In this document: in pieces, positions 23,500-31,745 of the stretch | How the letters are laid out: the number at the start of each line of letters is the position of its first letter | Numbering within the stretch: the first letter of the stretch is position 1 | DNA from: UBA9732 sp045116915 | Lineage (GTDB): Bacteria; Spirochaetota; Spirochaetia; Sphaerochaetales; Sphaerochaetaceae | Assembly: GCA_045116915.1 (NCBI GenBank) | Contig: JBGUMQ010000055.1 | Span: 1-34,270 of the forward strand | Length of the DNA: 34,270 nt | Direction: 5' to 3' | The notes under the pieces: generated by a model | Database searches by the model: none | Told to the model about the DNA's origin: nothing | What the model saw: only the letters and a program-made list of their open reading frames with translations | Translations under genes and position numbers: made by a program

Positions 23500-24729
23500 T
23501 CAGCTCTTGTCGAAATCGACCACTTCCTCGTCGCCGTATGTCTCCCAGCGGTTGACCTTGGGGGCGCCGTTGTCCTTCCTGCGGCCGGCGGACGCGGACT
23601 TGAAGTCCATATCCATTATATCCATGCCGCGGAGGTCGGATTCCTCCTCCAGCCCGCCGAAACTGGCGAAATCATCGGTCTCGTTCAGACCGTCGCCGTA
23701 GGTGTTCTCCTCAGGGGGCGCAAGGGAGGACGACCCATCCTCCACGGCATCCTCGTCATCCGGCTTGGGAGTGAACCTGGGGGCCTTGAACCTGGGGCCG
23801 TCATCCTGGCGCGACGCCTGCTGCGGGACGGGCTCCGAAAGGCCTGCGATCTCCGAGCTCAGGTCGGTCTTCTTCAGACCAGAATACGAGGGACCCATGT
23901 CCGCGCTGACCATGGAGGGGACATCCGCCACGGGAGGACCCTGGGGCTCCTTGGGGGCCGGGATCTCCGCGATCTTCTCGGAAAGGCGCTCGGCCACCGC
24001 ACGGGCCTCATCGATCTTGTTCTCGAGCTCGCCGAAGAACTGCTGCACGGTATGTATGACGGCCTGGAAGGCATCGTCCAGTTTCCTGAGACGGAACTCG
24101 GTGTCGTTGTCCATCTTGCCCTTGAAGGCGGACAGGACCTCGTCGCTCTCGCGGTGGAGGGACTCCATGGCCTCGTCCATGCTGCTGTCGGTCTCGCTGA
24201 CGGCCTGGTTCATCCTTCCTATGGACTCGCGCTCAAGCTGGATGACCTGCTGCTCGTGCTTGCGCAGATGCTCGTCGGCATCCCTCATGTCCCTGCGGAA
24301 ACCGTCGATGACGGCGCGGACCTTCTCCAGACGGTCCACATCCTCCTGGACTGCGGCGACCTTCTCGTCGGCATCCTTGGTCAGGACGCCAAGGCCCTCC
24401 AGTGCGGTCCTGTATGTCTCCATGGCGGCCTTGAGGCGCAACAGGTCGTCGGAATAGGACTTGAGCTCCGTGATCTGGGTATTGACGGTCTGGATCAGGG
24501 ATTTGACCTCGGCGTCCTTCTTGGCCACCGTCTGCTCCAGCTCGCCGGCATACTGCTTGAACGAGAGGTCGCTGGCCTCTATGTTGCTCTTGTATATGTC
24601 CAGAAGCCTCTTGACGTTGGAGAGGCTCTTGCTGTGCTTGTCGCTTGCCCTGAGGGTAAAGACGATAATGAGCGTCACAACGAACAGCGCTATCGGAAGC
24701 ACCACGGGAAGCATTGAAGCGAAATCCAT
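23500..24729 (-). CDS. Membrane-anchored coiled-coil protein (SpiroCoCo-like)
   Basis: The 409 residues start with one transmembrane helix (about 7-27). A long, charged, heptad-rich region (about 30-260) with very few prolines follows, which should form an extended coiled coil. The C-terminal part (about 260-409) is disordered-looking, acidic and Pro/Gly/Ser-rich. This layout matches the spirochaete coiled-coil family named SpiroCoCo as I recall it; the match is by architecture, not alignment. The long coil should lie on the cytoplasmic side, which suggests a scaffold or cell-envelope role. ATG at 24729 overlaps the preceding HAD stop codon (TGATG), with GGAGG 7 nt upstream, so translation is coupled. 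Remote resemblance to RmuC-type or MCP coiled coils is non-specific. Confidence 0.7.
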   Translation of the reverse strand: MDFASMLPVVLPIALFVVTLIIVFTLRASDKHSKSLSNVKRLLDIYKSNIEASDLSFKQYAGELEQTVAKKDAEVKSLIQTVNTQITELKSYSDDLLRLKAAMETYRTALEGLGVLTKDADEKVAAVQEDVDRLEKVRAVIDGFRRDMRDADEHLRKHEQQVIQLERESIGRMNQAVSETDSSMDEAMESLHRESDEVLSAFKGKMDNDTEFRLRKLDDAFQAVIHTVQQFFGELENKIDEARAVAERLSEKIAEIPAPKEPQGPPVADVPSMVSADMGPSYSGLKKTDLSSEIAGLSEPVPQQASRQDDGPRFKAPRFTPKPDDEDAVEDGSSSLAPPEENTYGDGLNETDDFASFGGLEEESDLRGMDIMDMDFKSASAGRRKDNGAPKVNRWETYGDEEVVDFDKS

Positions 24730-25451
24730 CAGTCATCCTCCATTTCGGCGGTAAGCCATCTGTCGAATCCGTCCCAGGTGCTGAACACAGCCTTGGCCAG
24801 CGGATACAGGGTCGCGGCATCCTTCATGCGTGAGGGCGCCACGTTCACGAGCACGGCATCGATCCCTGCACCCGATGCCCCGGCGATATCCTTGCTGTAG
24901 CTGTCCCCGACGTACAGGACGTCCTTCGGACCCATTTTGAGATTATACAGCAAACAGGCGAAACAGTGTGCATCCGGTTTCAGAAAACCTGTGTCGTCGC
25001 TGGATGCCGCATAGTCCACAAGATCCGCAAGTCCCATGCCCTGGAGCTTGGAGAACAGCGGGAAATCGGTGAAGACTCCTATCTTCAGGCCATTGTCCTT
25101 TATCTTTTCGAATGTCCTGCGCACCCCGTCGAACGGCACGGTCCTTCTGTACAGCCTCTCCATGGGGCCGTACACCCAGCTCTGGAGCCTGTCGTAGGTC
25201 TTCCTGTAATCGTCCTCATCGAAAGACCGCATCTCCCTGCCGGTCCCGCTCTGGACAACCATGGCCTCACGCCATCTGAACGGGATGTCCAGGCTCCAGG
25301 TGCCCTGATGGCGGCGGATCTCCTTCCTGCCCCTGCGGTACCGCATGTTGAACAGCGGATGCCTGATCCCGAGCCTCAGGAGCCTCAGGTTCATGGTCCG
25401 TACGGGATAGAGGGTACCGTCTATGTCGAAGCAGACCGCTTTGTATGCCAT
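24729..25451 (-). CDS. HAD-superfamily hydrolase
   Basis: The 240-residue haloacid-dehalogenase-fold phosphatase has motif I DIDGT (nucleophile Asp9, Asp11), motif II-like VFTDF, motif III Lys in LKPDAHCF and motif IV VGDSYSKDIAGA. An inserted basic stretch (about 22-48, rich in Arg) follows motif I. It probably hydrolyses a small phosphorylated metabolite; the substrate is not predictable. ATG at 25451 lies 3 nt after the der stop codon with a weak AAAGG upstream, and the stop overlaps the start of the coiled-coil gene by 1 nt. It is thus the middle gene of a tightly packed trio. Confidence 0.88.
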   Translation of the reverse strand: MAYKAVCFDIDGTLYPVRTMNLRLLRLGIRHPLFNMRYRRGRKEIRRHQGTWSLDIPFRWREAMVVQSGTGREMRSFDEDDYRKTYDRLQSWVYGPMERLYRRTVPFDGVRRTFEKIKDNGLKIGVFTDFPLFSKLQGMGLADLVDYAASSDDTGFLKPDAHCFACLLYNLKMGPKDVLYVGDSYSKDIAGASGAGIDAVLVNVAPSRMKDAATLYPLAKAVFSTWDGFDRWLTAEMEDD

Positions 25452-25454
25452 GCG

Positions 25455-26993
25455 TCAGCCTTTGGCCTTGCGCCGTCCGGAGTAGCTCTCGCGGGCCTTC
25501 TTCACGGCTATGGCCTTGGCCTTGGCGCCGACCTTCTTGGCCGCAGGCCTTGCCTTGGCCTTTCCGCCCTGTGCCTGCACCCTCGGTGCGGCTTTCCGCG
25601 TCTCCGCCTCGCGTTCCTCCGCAGGCCTGACCTTGGCGTTCTGTCCCAGCTTGTGGTTGCTGGTGCTCCTTTCCCTTTCCCTCAGGTCAATCTCCACCGG
25701 GATGTCGGTGAAGCCCAGGTCCCTGCGGATGCAGTTCTTGAGGTACTGGACATATGTCTGCGGGAAATCCTTCTTCCTGTTGATGAAGAAGAGGAACTTC
25801 ACCGGCTGCGCGCTGATCTGCGTGCCGTAGTAGACCTTGAAGTGTCCCTCGGCCCCTCTTGAGGGCTGGTAGGACTCGCCCCAGACCTTCAGGGCGTTGT
25901 TCAGCGTGGCGGTGTCTATCCTCCTGCCGAGCTGGGAGTAAACCTTCAGCGCGGTGTCGAGCATGGGTCCTATGTTGTCCCCTGTCGCGGCGGAGATGAA
26001 GCGAATGGGTGCGAAATTCAGGATCGGGAACTGGAAGCGCACCCTGTCCTCTATGGCCTGCCTCTCGTTGGGGATTCCCTTGAGAAGGTCGGTCTTGTTC
26101 AGGACCAGCACGACGCCCTTGCCGCGTCTGACTATGAGGTTGGCGATCTTCTTGTCCTGTTCGGAAAGCCCCTCGACAGTGTCCACGACCAGCAGGACGA
26201 CATCGGCCTCGTCTATGGTCTTGATGGCGCGGTTGACGGAATAGTACTCCACATCCTCGCCCACCTTGGATTTCCTGCGGATCCCGGCGGTGTCCAGGAT
26301 GGTGAACTCGTTGCCTTTGTAGGCGAACGAACCCTTCACGACATCCCTCGTGGTCCCGGCTATGGGGCTGACGATGGAGAGGTCCATCCCGGTCAGCAGG
26401 TTCGTGAGGGTGCTCTTGCCGGTGTTGGGCTTGCCCAGTACGGCGAGCTTGATGCTGCTCTTCACGTTCTCCTGCTCCAGGTCGTCCACATCGTCCAGGT
26501 CGTCGTCCAGGTCCAGCATGCCCATGAGGGTGTCCTCGAGCGTGTCGATCCCCAGCCCGTGGGACGATGATATGCCGACTATGCGCTGGTAACCGTAGGA
26601 GAAGTAGTTCCAGATCAGGTCCTCACGCGTGGGGTCGTCTATCTTGTTCACGACCATGATGATCTTGTCGGAGTACGGCCTGAGGACCTTGAGGAGCATC
26701 TGGTCCTCGGGGGTGACCTCGGTGCAGTCCATCATGAATAGGATGGCGTCCGCGTTGTCCAGGAGGGAAAGGCTCTTTTTGGACACGAACTCGTCGAAAC
26801 CCTCCAGGTCCAGTTTCACTCCGCCGCTGTCCGTGAGGTTCACGGCGTGTCCGTTGAGTATCCATCTTTCCGTTATGGGGTCCCTTGTGACTCCGGGTGT
26901 GGGGTCGGTTATGGCCCTCCTCTTCCCTATGAGCCTGTTGAACAATGTTGACTTGCCCACGTTGGGCCTTCCGATGATCACCACGTTTCTCAT
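25455..26993 (-). CDS. der: GTPase Der (EngA), 50S ribosome assembly
   Basis: The 512-residue tandem-GTPase protein has a first G domain with GRPNVGKS (8-15), PGVTRD, DSGG and NKID. The second has GKPNTGKS (187-194), AGTTRD, DTAG and NKTD. A C-terminal KH-like domain (about 360-450) follows. Der acts in late 50S subunit assembly. The C-terminus carries an extra basic tail (about 450-512) rich in Lys/Ala/Arg, so the protein is longer than the usual 435-490 residues; the tail probably binds rRNA. ATG at 26993 has no recognisable ribosome-binding site, and a promoter-like element ends only 6 nt before it. Confidence 0.97.
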   Translation of the reverse strand: MRNVVIIGRPNVGKSTLFNRLIGKRRAITDPTPGVTRDPITERWILNGHAVNLTDSGGVKLDLEGFDEFVSKKSLSLLDNADAILFMMDCTEVTPEDQMLLKVLRPYSDKIIMVVNKIDDPTREDLIWNYFSYGYQRIVGISSSHGLGIDTLEDTLMGMLDLDDDLDDVDDLEQENVKSSIKLAVLGKPNTGKSTLTNLLTGMDLSIVSPIAGTTRDVVKGSFAYKGNEFTILDTAGIRRKSKVGEDVEYYSVNRAIKTIDEADVVLLVVDTVEGLSEQDKKIANLIVRRGKGVVLVLNKTDLLKGIPNERQAIEDRVRFQFPILNFAPIRFISAATGDNIGPMLDTALKVYSQLGRRIDTATLNNALKVWGESYQPSRGAEGHFKVYYGTQISAQPVKFLFFINRKKDFPQTYVQYLKNCIRRDLGFTDIPVEIDLRERERSTSNHKLGQNAKVRPAEEREAETRKAAPRVQAQGGKAKARPAAKKVGAKAKAIAVKKARESYSGRRKAKG

Positions 26994-26999
26994 AGCTGC

Positions 27000-27028
27000 A
27001 TATTACAGGATATCCGTAAACCTTTAAA
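27000..27028 (-). promoter_or_regulatory. Putative promoter for der
   Basis: TTTAAA (27028-27023), 17-nt spacer, TAATAT (27005-27000); alternatively TGTAAT (27007-27002) at 15 nt. Transcription would begin at or next to the der ATG, giving a leaderless or almost leaderless mRNA. Confidence 0.4.
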
Positions 27029-27067
27029 GCACCACAGGCGCCGTCCGGGCACGATATGACGATACCG

Positions 27068-27095
27068 TTGGACACTCCCATGATGATGTTGTAAT
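27068..27095 (+). promoter_or_regulatory. Putative promoter for the GerMN-domain gene
   Basis: TTGGAC (27068-27073), 16-nt spacer, TGTAAT (27090-27095). The predicted start near 27102 leaves about 5 nt before the ATG at 27107. Confidence 0.4.
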
Positions 27096-27106
27096 CTGTA
27101 TCCGGT

Positions 27107-27709
27107 ATGATCGAGGATCTTCAGGACGAACTACAGAACAGGCAACCCGAGAAAAAGGAGGTTCCGCCCCGCAGGAGGGGTGCCTTCCTGCTACTCGCGT
27201 TCGTCGTCTGGATTGTCCTGGCCGGCGTGATGACCCTTGTGTTCATGCCCCGGATTGTGGAGGCGTTCAGGGATTCCGACATCGTGGCAAGGCTTTCCGG
27301 GCTCGAGGAACACAGGAAGGAGAACTCCACAAGGGACGCCAGACTGTGCTTCGTCATCCCCAGGGCCGACGGGTCCACCAGGATGGTGACATGCAGCCAG
27401 AAGGTCACAAGGACCGGAGCCTCCGGCTACCATGATGTCGTGGAAGGACTACTGGAAGGTCCCGGCCAGGAGGCGCTGGCCTCCGGAGCGATAAGCTTCA
27501 TCGAGAAGGGAACCACGCTGATCGGTCTCACCGTCTCGGAGGACACGGCGTTCGTCAATCTCTCCGGATCGTTCTCATCTTCCGGAAGCAGCTGGGGTGC
27601 GGGGGGACTGGAGACCGCATGCAGGCAGATAACGATGACGCTGCAGGCCTATGATCCGGAAATCCGCAAGGTCGTCATACTGATAGACGGGAACGTCCTC
27701 TCCGTCTGA
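27107..27709 (+). CDS. GerMN-domain membrane protein
   Basis: A 200-residue protein with a charged N-terminus (1-24), one transmembrane helix (about 25-47) and an extracytoplasmic C-terminal half. That half has a GerMN pattern: RLCFVIPRADGS, TRTGASGYHDVVEGLLEGPG, a segment like GTTLIGLTVSEDTAFVNLSG, then ITMTLQAYDPEIRKVVILIDG. GerMN domains occur in spore-germination and many non-sporulating envelope proteins, and their molecular role is poorly defined. It is a single gene, divergent from der and convergent with tlyA. No ribosome-binding sequence precedes the ATG, and no better internal start keeps the membrane anchor. It could be a peptidoglycan-associated envelope factor; this is inference. 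Confidence 0.75.
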   Translation: MIEDLQDELQNRQPEKKEVPPRRRGAFLLLAFVVWIVLAGVMTLVFMPRIVEAFRDSDIVARLSGLEEHRKENSTRDARLCFVIPRADGSTRMVTCSQKVTRTGASGYHDVVEGLLEGPGQEALASGAISFIEKGTTLIGLTVSEDTAFVNLSGSFSSSGSSWGAGGLETACRQITMTLQAYDPEIRKVVILIDGNVLSV

Positions 27710-27737
27710 CGGCCGGACATGGCCGTACAGGGCCGTT

Positions 27738-28520
27738 TCAGGACAGGCCGCACTCCCTCAGGAATGAAACACAGTCGAGACAGGTCTCCGCATCATCCCT
27801 GTCCCGCAGAAGGGCCAGGAACTCGGTGTTGCCCTTGTGTCCCTTTATGGGCGACACGGTCGCGCGGCAGACGGCTATCCCGTCGGACGTCAGGTTCTCA
27901 TGGACGCCTTCCAGCGTGCTTCTCATCAGATCGGGATCCTCCACGACGCCGAAGAAGTTCTCCTGCCACCTGGGGACCTCGAACTGCGGCTTGATCAGAG
28001 CGACCATCCATGTGTGCCCTACAAGATCGAGTATGTGGCTCGCCGCTCCCTTGATGGAGCGGAACGACAGGTCGGCGACAGCCGCCTGCGGAGCGGGAAC
28101 CATGTCCTGTTTCTCCAAAGTCATTATGTTCTGACGCTCATGCACGACAACACGGCTATCGTTTCTGATCTTGTAGTCAAGGAGATTGAATCCGACGTCC
28201 ACGCTGTGGACGGTTGAGGCCCCGCTCTGGAGCAGGCAGTCGGTGAAGCCTCCGGTGGACGATCCCGCGTCGAGCATCACAAGGCCGGACACATCCAGGC
28301 CGAACTCCCGCAGGGCCTTCTCAAGCTTGAAGCCTCCTCTTGAGACATATCTGGGGAACACCACCTCGACCACCGAGCCGGATGGGAAAAGCTGTCTTGT
28401 GTCGGTGCACAGCTCGCCGTTGACATAGACGTTCCTGCAGCCGACGAGCGCGGCGGCACGGTCTTTGGTCATGTCGGGGTCGCTGTTTCTAAGAAGCTGT
28501 ATTACGGAAACCTTCGCCAT
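27738..28520 (-). CDS. tlyA: TlyA-family rRNA methyltransferase / hemolysin-like protein
   Basis: The 260 residues combine an N-terminal S4 RNA-binding domain (about 1-60, VYVNG) with an FtsJ/RrmJ-type SAM-dependent methyltransferase. SRGGFKLEKAL gives Lys65, LDAGSSTGGF (83-92) is the SAM loop, ADLSFRSI gives Asp150, and LIKPQFE gives Lys177. A late Glu in KGNTEF completes a K-D-K-E set. Characterised TlyA proteins 2'-O-methylate 16S/23S rRNA, and some have been reported as hemolysins. ATG at 28520 follows the ymdB stop by 1 nt. It is the third gene of the rny operon and runs tail-to-tail with the GerMN gene, with 28 bp between stops. Confidence 0.93.
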   Translation of the reverse strand: MAKVSVIQLLRNSDPDMTKDRAAALVGCRNVYVNGELCTDTRQLFPSGSVVEVVFPRYVSRGGFKLEKALREFGLDVSGLVMLDAGSSTGGFTDCLLQSGASTVHSVDVGFNLLDYKIRNDSRVVVHERQNIMTLEKQDMVPAPQAAVADLSFRSIKGAASHILDLVGHTWMVALIKPQFEVPRWQENFFGVVEDPDLMRSTLEGVHENLTSDGIAVCRATVSPIKGHKGNTEFLALLRDRDDAETCLDCVSFLRECGLS

Positions 28521-28521
28521 C

Positions 28522-29295
28522 CTATCCGGTTATCCTCTCTATGCCCAGGGCCCTTCCGGTCTCAGGATCCGATCTCACGCATACGCCGTGTATCTCGGCA
28601 GGTGCATCCAGGACCTGCGACTTGAGCGGCATCTGGGTCATCTGGCGCCTCACGGCCAGCTCGGGATCGCTTCCGATCACGCTGCCCTTGGGTCCGCACA
28701 TCCCCAGGTCGGTTATGTAGGCCGTTCCGTTCGGCAGGATCTTCTCGTCCATCGTCTGTACATGGATGTGGGTCCCCACGACCGCCGTGGCCTTTCCGTC
28801 GAGGAAGAAGCCCATGGCCTCCTTCTCCTCGGGGCTTTCGGCGTGGAAGTCCACGAAGACCGTTTTGACACTGCTGTCGATCTTCTTCAGGATGTCCTGC
28901 GCCCATTTGAACGGGTCCTCCGTGGGACTCATGTTGATGCGCCCCTGGAGGTTGATCACGCAGACACCGTCCTTGACCACATATCCGTGGCCGGGGACGA
29001 GGTTGCCGTAGTTGGCGGGTCTGAGGAGGCAGTCCCTGGAATCCAGGTACGGGAGGATGTCCTCCTGCTGCCATATGTGGTTGCCGGATGTGATGACATC
29101 GGCCCCCGCTCCTATGAGCATGTCAACCTGGTCCGGGATTATGCCGAAACCCTTGAAGGCGTTCTCGGCGTTGACCACGACGAAATCGGCGCGGTATTTC
29201 TTCCTCAGGGTCTGCAGTTTCAATAAAAGAACCCTGCATCCGGGATCTCCGTAGACATCTCCGAGCAGCAGGGTTGTGAATGGTCTGTCAGCCAT
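28522..29295 (-). CDS. ymdB: YmdB-family metallophosphoesterase
   Basis: A 257-residue calcineurin-like phosphoesterase. Metal-binding residues are in LGDVYGDPG (Asp13), VNAENAFKG (Glu44, Asn45), SGNHIWQQE (Asn72, His73), DFHAE (His151) and GTHIHVQTMD (His176, His178). The ending PAEIHGVCV also fits the family. B. subtilis YmdB hydrolyses 2',3'-cyclic nucleotides and affects RNase Y-dependent mRNA levels and development. It is located directly after rny with a 6-nt gap, the same neighbours as in many Firmicutes, which supports the assignment. ATG at 29295 has only a weak GAG upstream and probably relies on coupling. Confidence 0.93.
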   Translation of the reverse strand: MADRPFTTLLLGDVYGDPGCRVLLLKLQTLRKKYRADFVVVNAENAFKGFGIIPDQVDMLIGAGADVITSGNHIWQQEDILPYLDSRDCLLRPANYGNLVPGHGYVVKDGVCVINLQGRINMSPTEDPFKWAQDILKKIDSSVKTVFVDFHAESPEEKEAMGFFLDGKATAVVGTHIHVQTMDEKILPNGTAYITDLGMCGPKGSVIGSDPELAVRRQMTQMPLKSQVLDAPAEIHGVCVRSDPETGRALGIERITG

Positions 29296-29301
29296 ATCGA
29301 C

Positions 29302-30831
29302 TCAGCGTGCGTATTCCACGGCACGCATCTCGCGGATGATGGTGACCTTGATCCTTCCGGGATATCTGAGCTCGGCCTCTATGCGGCTGGCGATACCCTT
29401 GGCGATTTCCTTGGCTCCGTCATCGGTGACGGTATCGGCATTGACCATGATCCTGAGCTCACGGCCGGCCTGGATCGCGAACGCCTTGTCCACACCTTCG
29501 AACGAGACCGCGATCTCCTCGAGGTTCTCGAGCCTCTTGATGTAGGTGTCCAGGGTCTCGCGTCTTGCACCGGGTCTAGCGGCGCTGATGGCGTCGGCGA
29601 TCTGGACGATGATGCTCTCGATGCAGACAGGCTCCACGTCGTTGTGGTGGGCCTCGATCGCATTGACGATCCTGGAGTCCTCTCCGAGACGCTTGGCGAG
29701 TTCGGCTCCGAGCTCGGCATGGTTGGAGTCGCTTTCCGAAGCGATGCCCTTTCCGATGTCATGCAGCAGTCCGCCCCTTCTGGCGATCTGCACGTCCGCT
29801 CCGACCTCGGCCGCGATCATGCCGGCTATGACGGCGACTTCCCTCGAGTGGGCAAGCACGTTCTGTCCGTAGCTGGTCCTGAAGAACAGTCTTCCGAGGG
29901 CCCTCACCTCTTCCTGGCTCATGTTGTGGATCCCGAGGTCGAAAACCACCTTGTCGCCTTCCTCGGCGCATATGCGGTTGACTTCCTTGGTGACCTTTGT
30001 GACGACTTCCTCTATGCGGGCCGGATGGATGCGTCCGTCCTGGACAAGACGCTCCAGGGAGACCCTTGCGATCTCCTTGCGCACCGGGTCGAAGCACGAG
30101 ATGACCACCGCCTCGGGAGTGTCGTCGATTATGATGTCGGCTCCTGTCAGCGTCTCGAGCGCCCTGATGTTCCTTCCCTCACGTCCGATGATCCTGCCCT
30201 TCATCTCGTCGCTCGGGAGGTCCACCGAACTGACGGTGCTCTCCGACACGACTTCCGTGGCGATCCTCTGGATCGTGGTGATGATGATGTCGCGCGCCGT
30301 CTTGTCGGCCTTGGCTATGGCCTCCTGCTCGATCTTGTTGATCAGGCTCTGACCGTCCCTGCGGGCCTCGTTCTGCATCTTCTCGATCAGAAGGTTCTTG
30401 GCCTCGTCGCTGGTCATGTTCGCGACACGCTCTATCTCCGACTGCCATCTGGCCTCGCTATCGGAGATCTGCTTCTCACGTGCATTGAGTTTGGCTTCTT
30501 TATCCTGTTGTCTTGACTTGACAGCATCCAGACCTTCCTGGACCTTCTCCAAGTTCTCTTCCTTCTGAAGCAGTCTTCTCTCGAAGCGCTGGAGTTCGGC
30601 ACGTCTCTCCCGTTCCTCACGTTCCTGCTGTTTCTGCTCCTTCAGGAGTGTATCTCTAGTCTCAAGCAAGAGTTCCTTGCTTTTAGCTTCGGCTTCCCTA
30701 ATAGCTTCCTGATTCAGTCTCACAGCCTGCTGCTCGACCGAGGTAAGCTTGAATTTTCCATACAGCCAGCGGCCAAGCCAGCCGAGTCCAATACAACCAA
30801 GACAAAGAAGGATCCATATGATTGCATTCAT
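29302..30831 (-). CDS. rny: Ribonuclease Y
   Basis: The 509 residues comprise an N-terminal transmembrane helix (about 3-20), a long charged coiled coil (about 40-165), a KH domain with GRIIGREGRNIRALE, and an HD domain with GGLLHDIGKG plus a second His in NAIEAHHND. Dimeric RNase Y is a membrane-bound 5'-monophosphate-sensitive endoribonuclease that starts mRNA decay. The ATG at 30831 has a strong AAGGAGG 6 nt upstream, fixing the start. It is the first gene of rny-ymdB-tlyA, read from a consensus promoter. Confidence 0.97.
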   Translation of the reverse strand: MNAIIWILLCLGCIGLGWLGRWLYGKFKLTSVEQQAVRLNQEAIREAEAKSKELLLETRDTLLKEQKQQEREERERRAELQRFERRLLQKEENLEKVQEGLDAVKSRQQDKEAKLNAREKQISDSEARWQSEIERVANMTSDEAKNLLIEKMQNEARRDGQSLINKIEQEAIAKADKTARDIIITTIQRIATEVVSESTVSSVDLPSDEMKGRIIGREGRNIRALETLTGADIIIDDTPEAVVISCFDPVRKEIARVSLERLVQDGRIHPARIEEVVTKVTKEVNRICAEEGDKVVFDLGIHNMSQEEVRALGRLFFRTSYGQNVLAHSREVAVIAGMIAAEVGADVQIARRGGLLHDIGKGIASESDSNHAELGAELAKRLGEDSRIVNAIEAHHNDVEPVCIESIIVQIADAISAARPGARRETLDTYIKRLENLEEIAVSFEGVDKAFAIQAGRELRIMVNADTVTDDGAKEIAKGIASRIEAELRYPGRIKVTIIREMRAVEYAR

Positions 30832-30859
30832 ACTGCACCTCCTTATTATACTCCGGTTA

Positions 30860-30888
30860 ATATTATAAGCTGTGTAAAATACTGTCAA
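30860..30888 (-). promoter_or_regulatory. Consensus sigma70 promoter of the rny operon
   Basis: A perfect TTGACA (30888-30883) is followed by TAATAT (30865-30860) at 17 nt, overlapping TATAAT (30867-30862) at 15 nt. The predicted leader to the rny ATG is about 20-25 nt. Confidence 0.8.
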
Positions 30889-30934
30889 GGCTGGGATTAC
30901 CTTGAATTAAACATATTTAACGGTTTGAAGCCCC

Positions 30935-31639
30935 TCACAGGGTCTTGTCCAGGGACGAAAGCAGTGCCGGAAGCTCTACGATGTCCTGGATTTCGTATGT
31001 AGGCCTGATTTCCGAAGTATTCTCCTTGTGGTAGACATTCAGATAGCATGTATCCAGACCGTATTCCACTCCGCCGCGGATGTCGCTGAACAGGCTGTCG
31101 CCGATCACCAGGGCCCTCTTCGGATCGAAACCGGCGATGCCTGCGGCCACGTGGTCGAAGAATCCGCGGTCCGGTTTGTCGTATCCGATCTCCTCCGAGA
31201 TGAAGATCCCGTCCATGTATCCGGCAAGGCCTGAACCCTCCAGCCTGGCGTGCTGGGTCCTTGCGACCCCGTTGGTTATTATGTACAGCCTGTAGTCCTT
31301 CCCCAGTTCCCTGCACACGTCCAGGGCCCCGTCCATCAGATGGCAACCCTTTCCCAGGCCTTCCCTGTAGCGGTTCTCCACGGCCACGGGATCGGCATCC
31401 ACGCCCAGACGGTCGAACAGCGTCCTGAACCTGGCGATCAGGAGCTCGTCCCTGCCGATCTCCTTGCGCGAGAGCATCTCCCAGTACATGAGGTTGATCC
31501 CGTGGTAGAGGCGCAGTGTCACGTCGTTGCACGGAAGACCGAAATGCCGGAAGGTCTCCGTGAGCGAGACCCTTTCGTTCTCATCGAAATCCAGCAGCGT
31601 GTTGTCGGCGTCGAATAGCAGGAAACCGTATCTGTGCAT
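30935..31639 (-). CDS. YjjG-like HAD phosphatase / nucleotidase
   Basis: The 234-residue HAD-fold enzyme has motif I LFDADNTLLDF (Asp10, Asp12), motif II IITNGV, motif III Lys in GYDKPDRGFF and motif IV VIGDSLFSDIRGG. The DADNTLLDFD signature, a helical cap and the overall length resemble the YjjG/YfnB group, which dephosphorylates noncanonical pyrimidine nucleotides. That specificity is inferred from resemblance only. The ATG at 31639 (MHRYGFLLFDAD) gives a family-like N-terminus but has no strong ribosome-binding site. It lies downstream of the ribosomal operon's terminator, so it is either on read-through transcript or uses an unseen promoter. Confidence 0.88.
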   Translation of the reverse strand: MHRYGFLLFDADNTLLDFDENERVSLTETFRHFGLPCNDVTLRLYHGINLMYWEMLSRKEIGRDELLIARFRTLFDRLGVDADPVAVENRYREGLGKGCHLMDGALDVCRELGKDYRLYIITNGVARTQHARLEGSGLAGYMDGIFISEEIGYDKPDRGFFDHVAAGIAGFDPKRALVIGDSLFSDIRGGVEYGLDTCYLNVYHKENTSEIRPTYEIQDIVELPALLSSLDKTL

Positions 31640-31675
31640 GGGACAATTCTTGCAGAAAACGCTGGAAAAGACAAT

Positions 31676-31702
31676 AAAAAACCGGAGTCGTGACAACTCC
31701 GG
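31676..31702 (-). terminator. Rho-independent terminator of the rpsK-rpsD-rpoA-rplQ operon
   Basis: A CCGGAGT/ACTCCGG 7-bp stem (31702-31696 with 31688-31682, loop of 7 that can partly pair) is followed by six T residues (31681-31676) on the minus strand, 44 nt after the rplQ stop. Confidence 0.85.
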
Positions 31703-31745
31703 CTTAGCCCTGTACATCGGGCTCTTTCAGGAAGCAAGGCAATGC

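Noticed and set aside
23470..24717. Plus-strand open frame of 415 codons opposite the coiled-coil gene
   Set aside because: The Leu/Gly/His-rich translation is the mirror of a heptad-rich coiled coil, and the region also contains the grpE promoter on the other strand. It is not a gene.
27056..27094. Tiny frame (12 codons) upstream of the GerMN gene, a possible leader peptide
   Set aside because: It has no ribosome-binding site and mostly precedes the predicted transcription start.
27709..27726. Hairpin ACGGCC/GGCCGT between the GerMN and tlyA stops
   Set aside because: The stem is only 6 bp and no U-tract follows in either direction, so I do not call it a terminator.
31706..31723. Small AGCCC/GGGCT hairpin between rplQ and its terminator
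   Set aside because: It has a 5-bp stem without a U-tract, and the adjacent strong terminator already explains the region.
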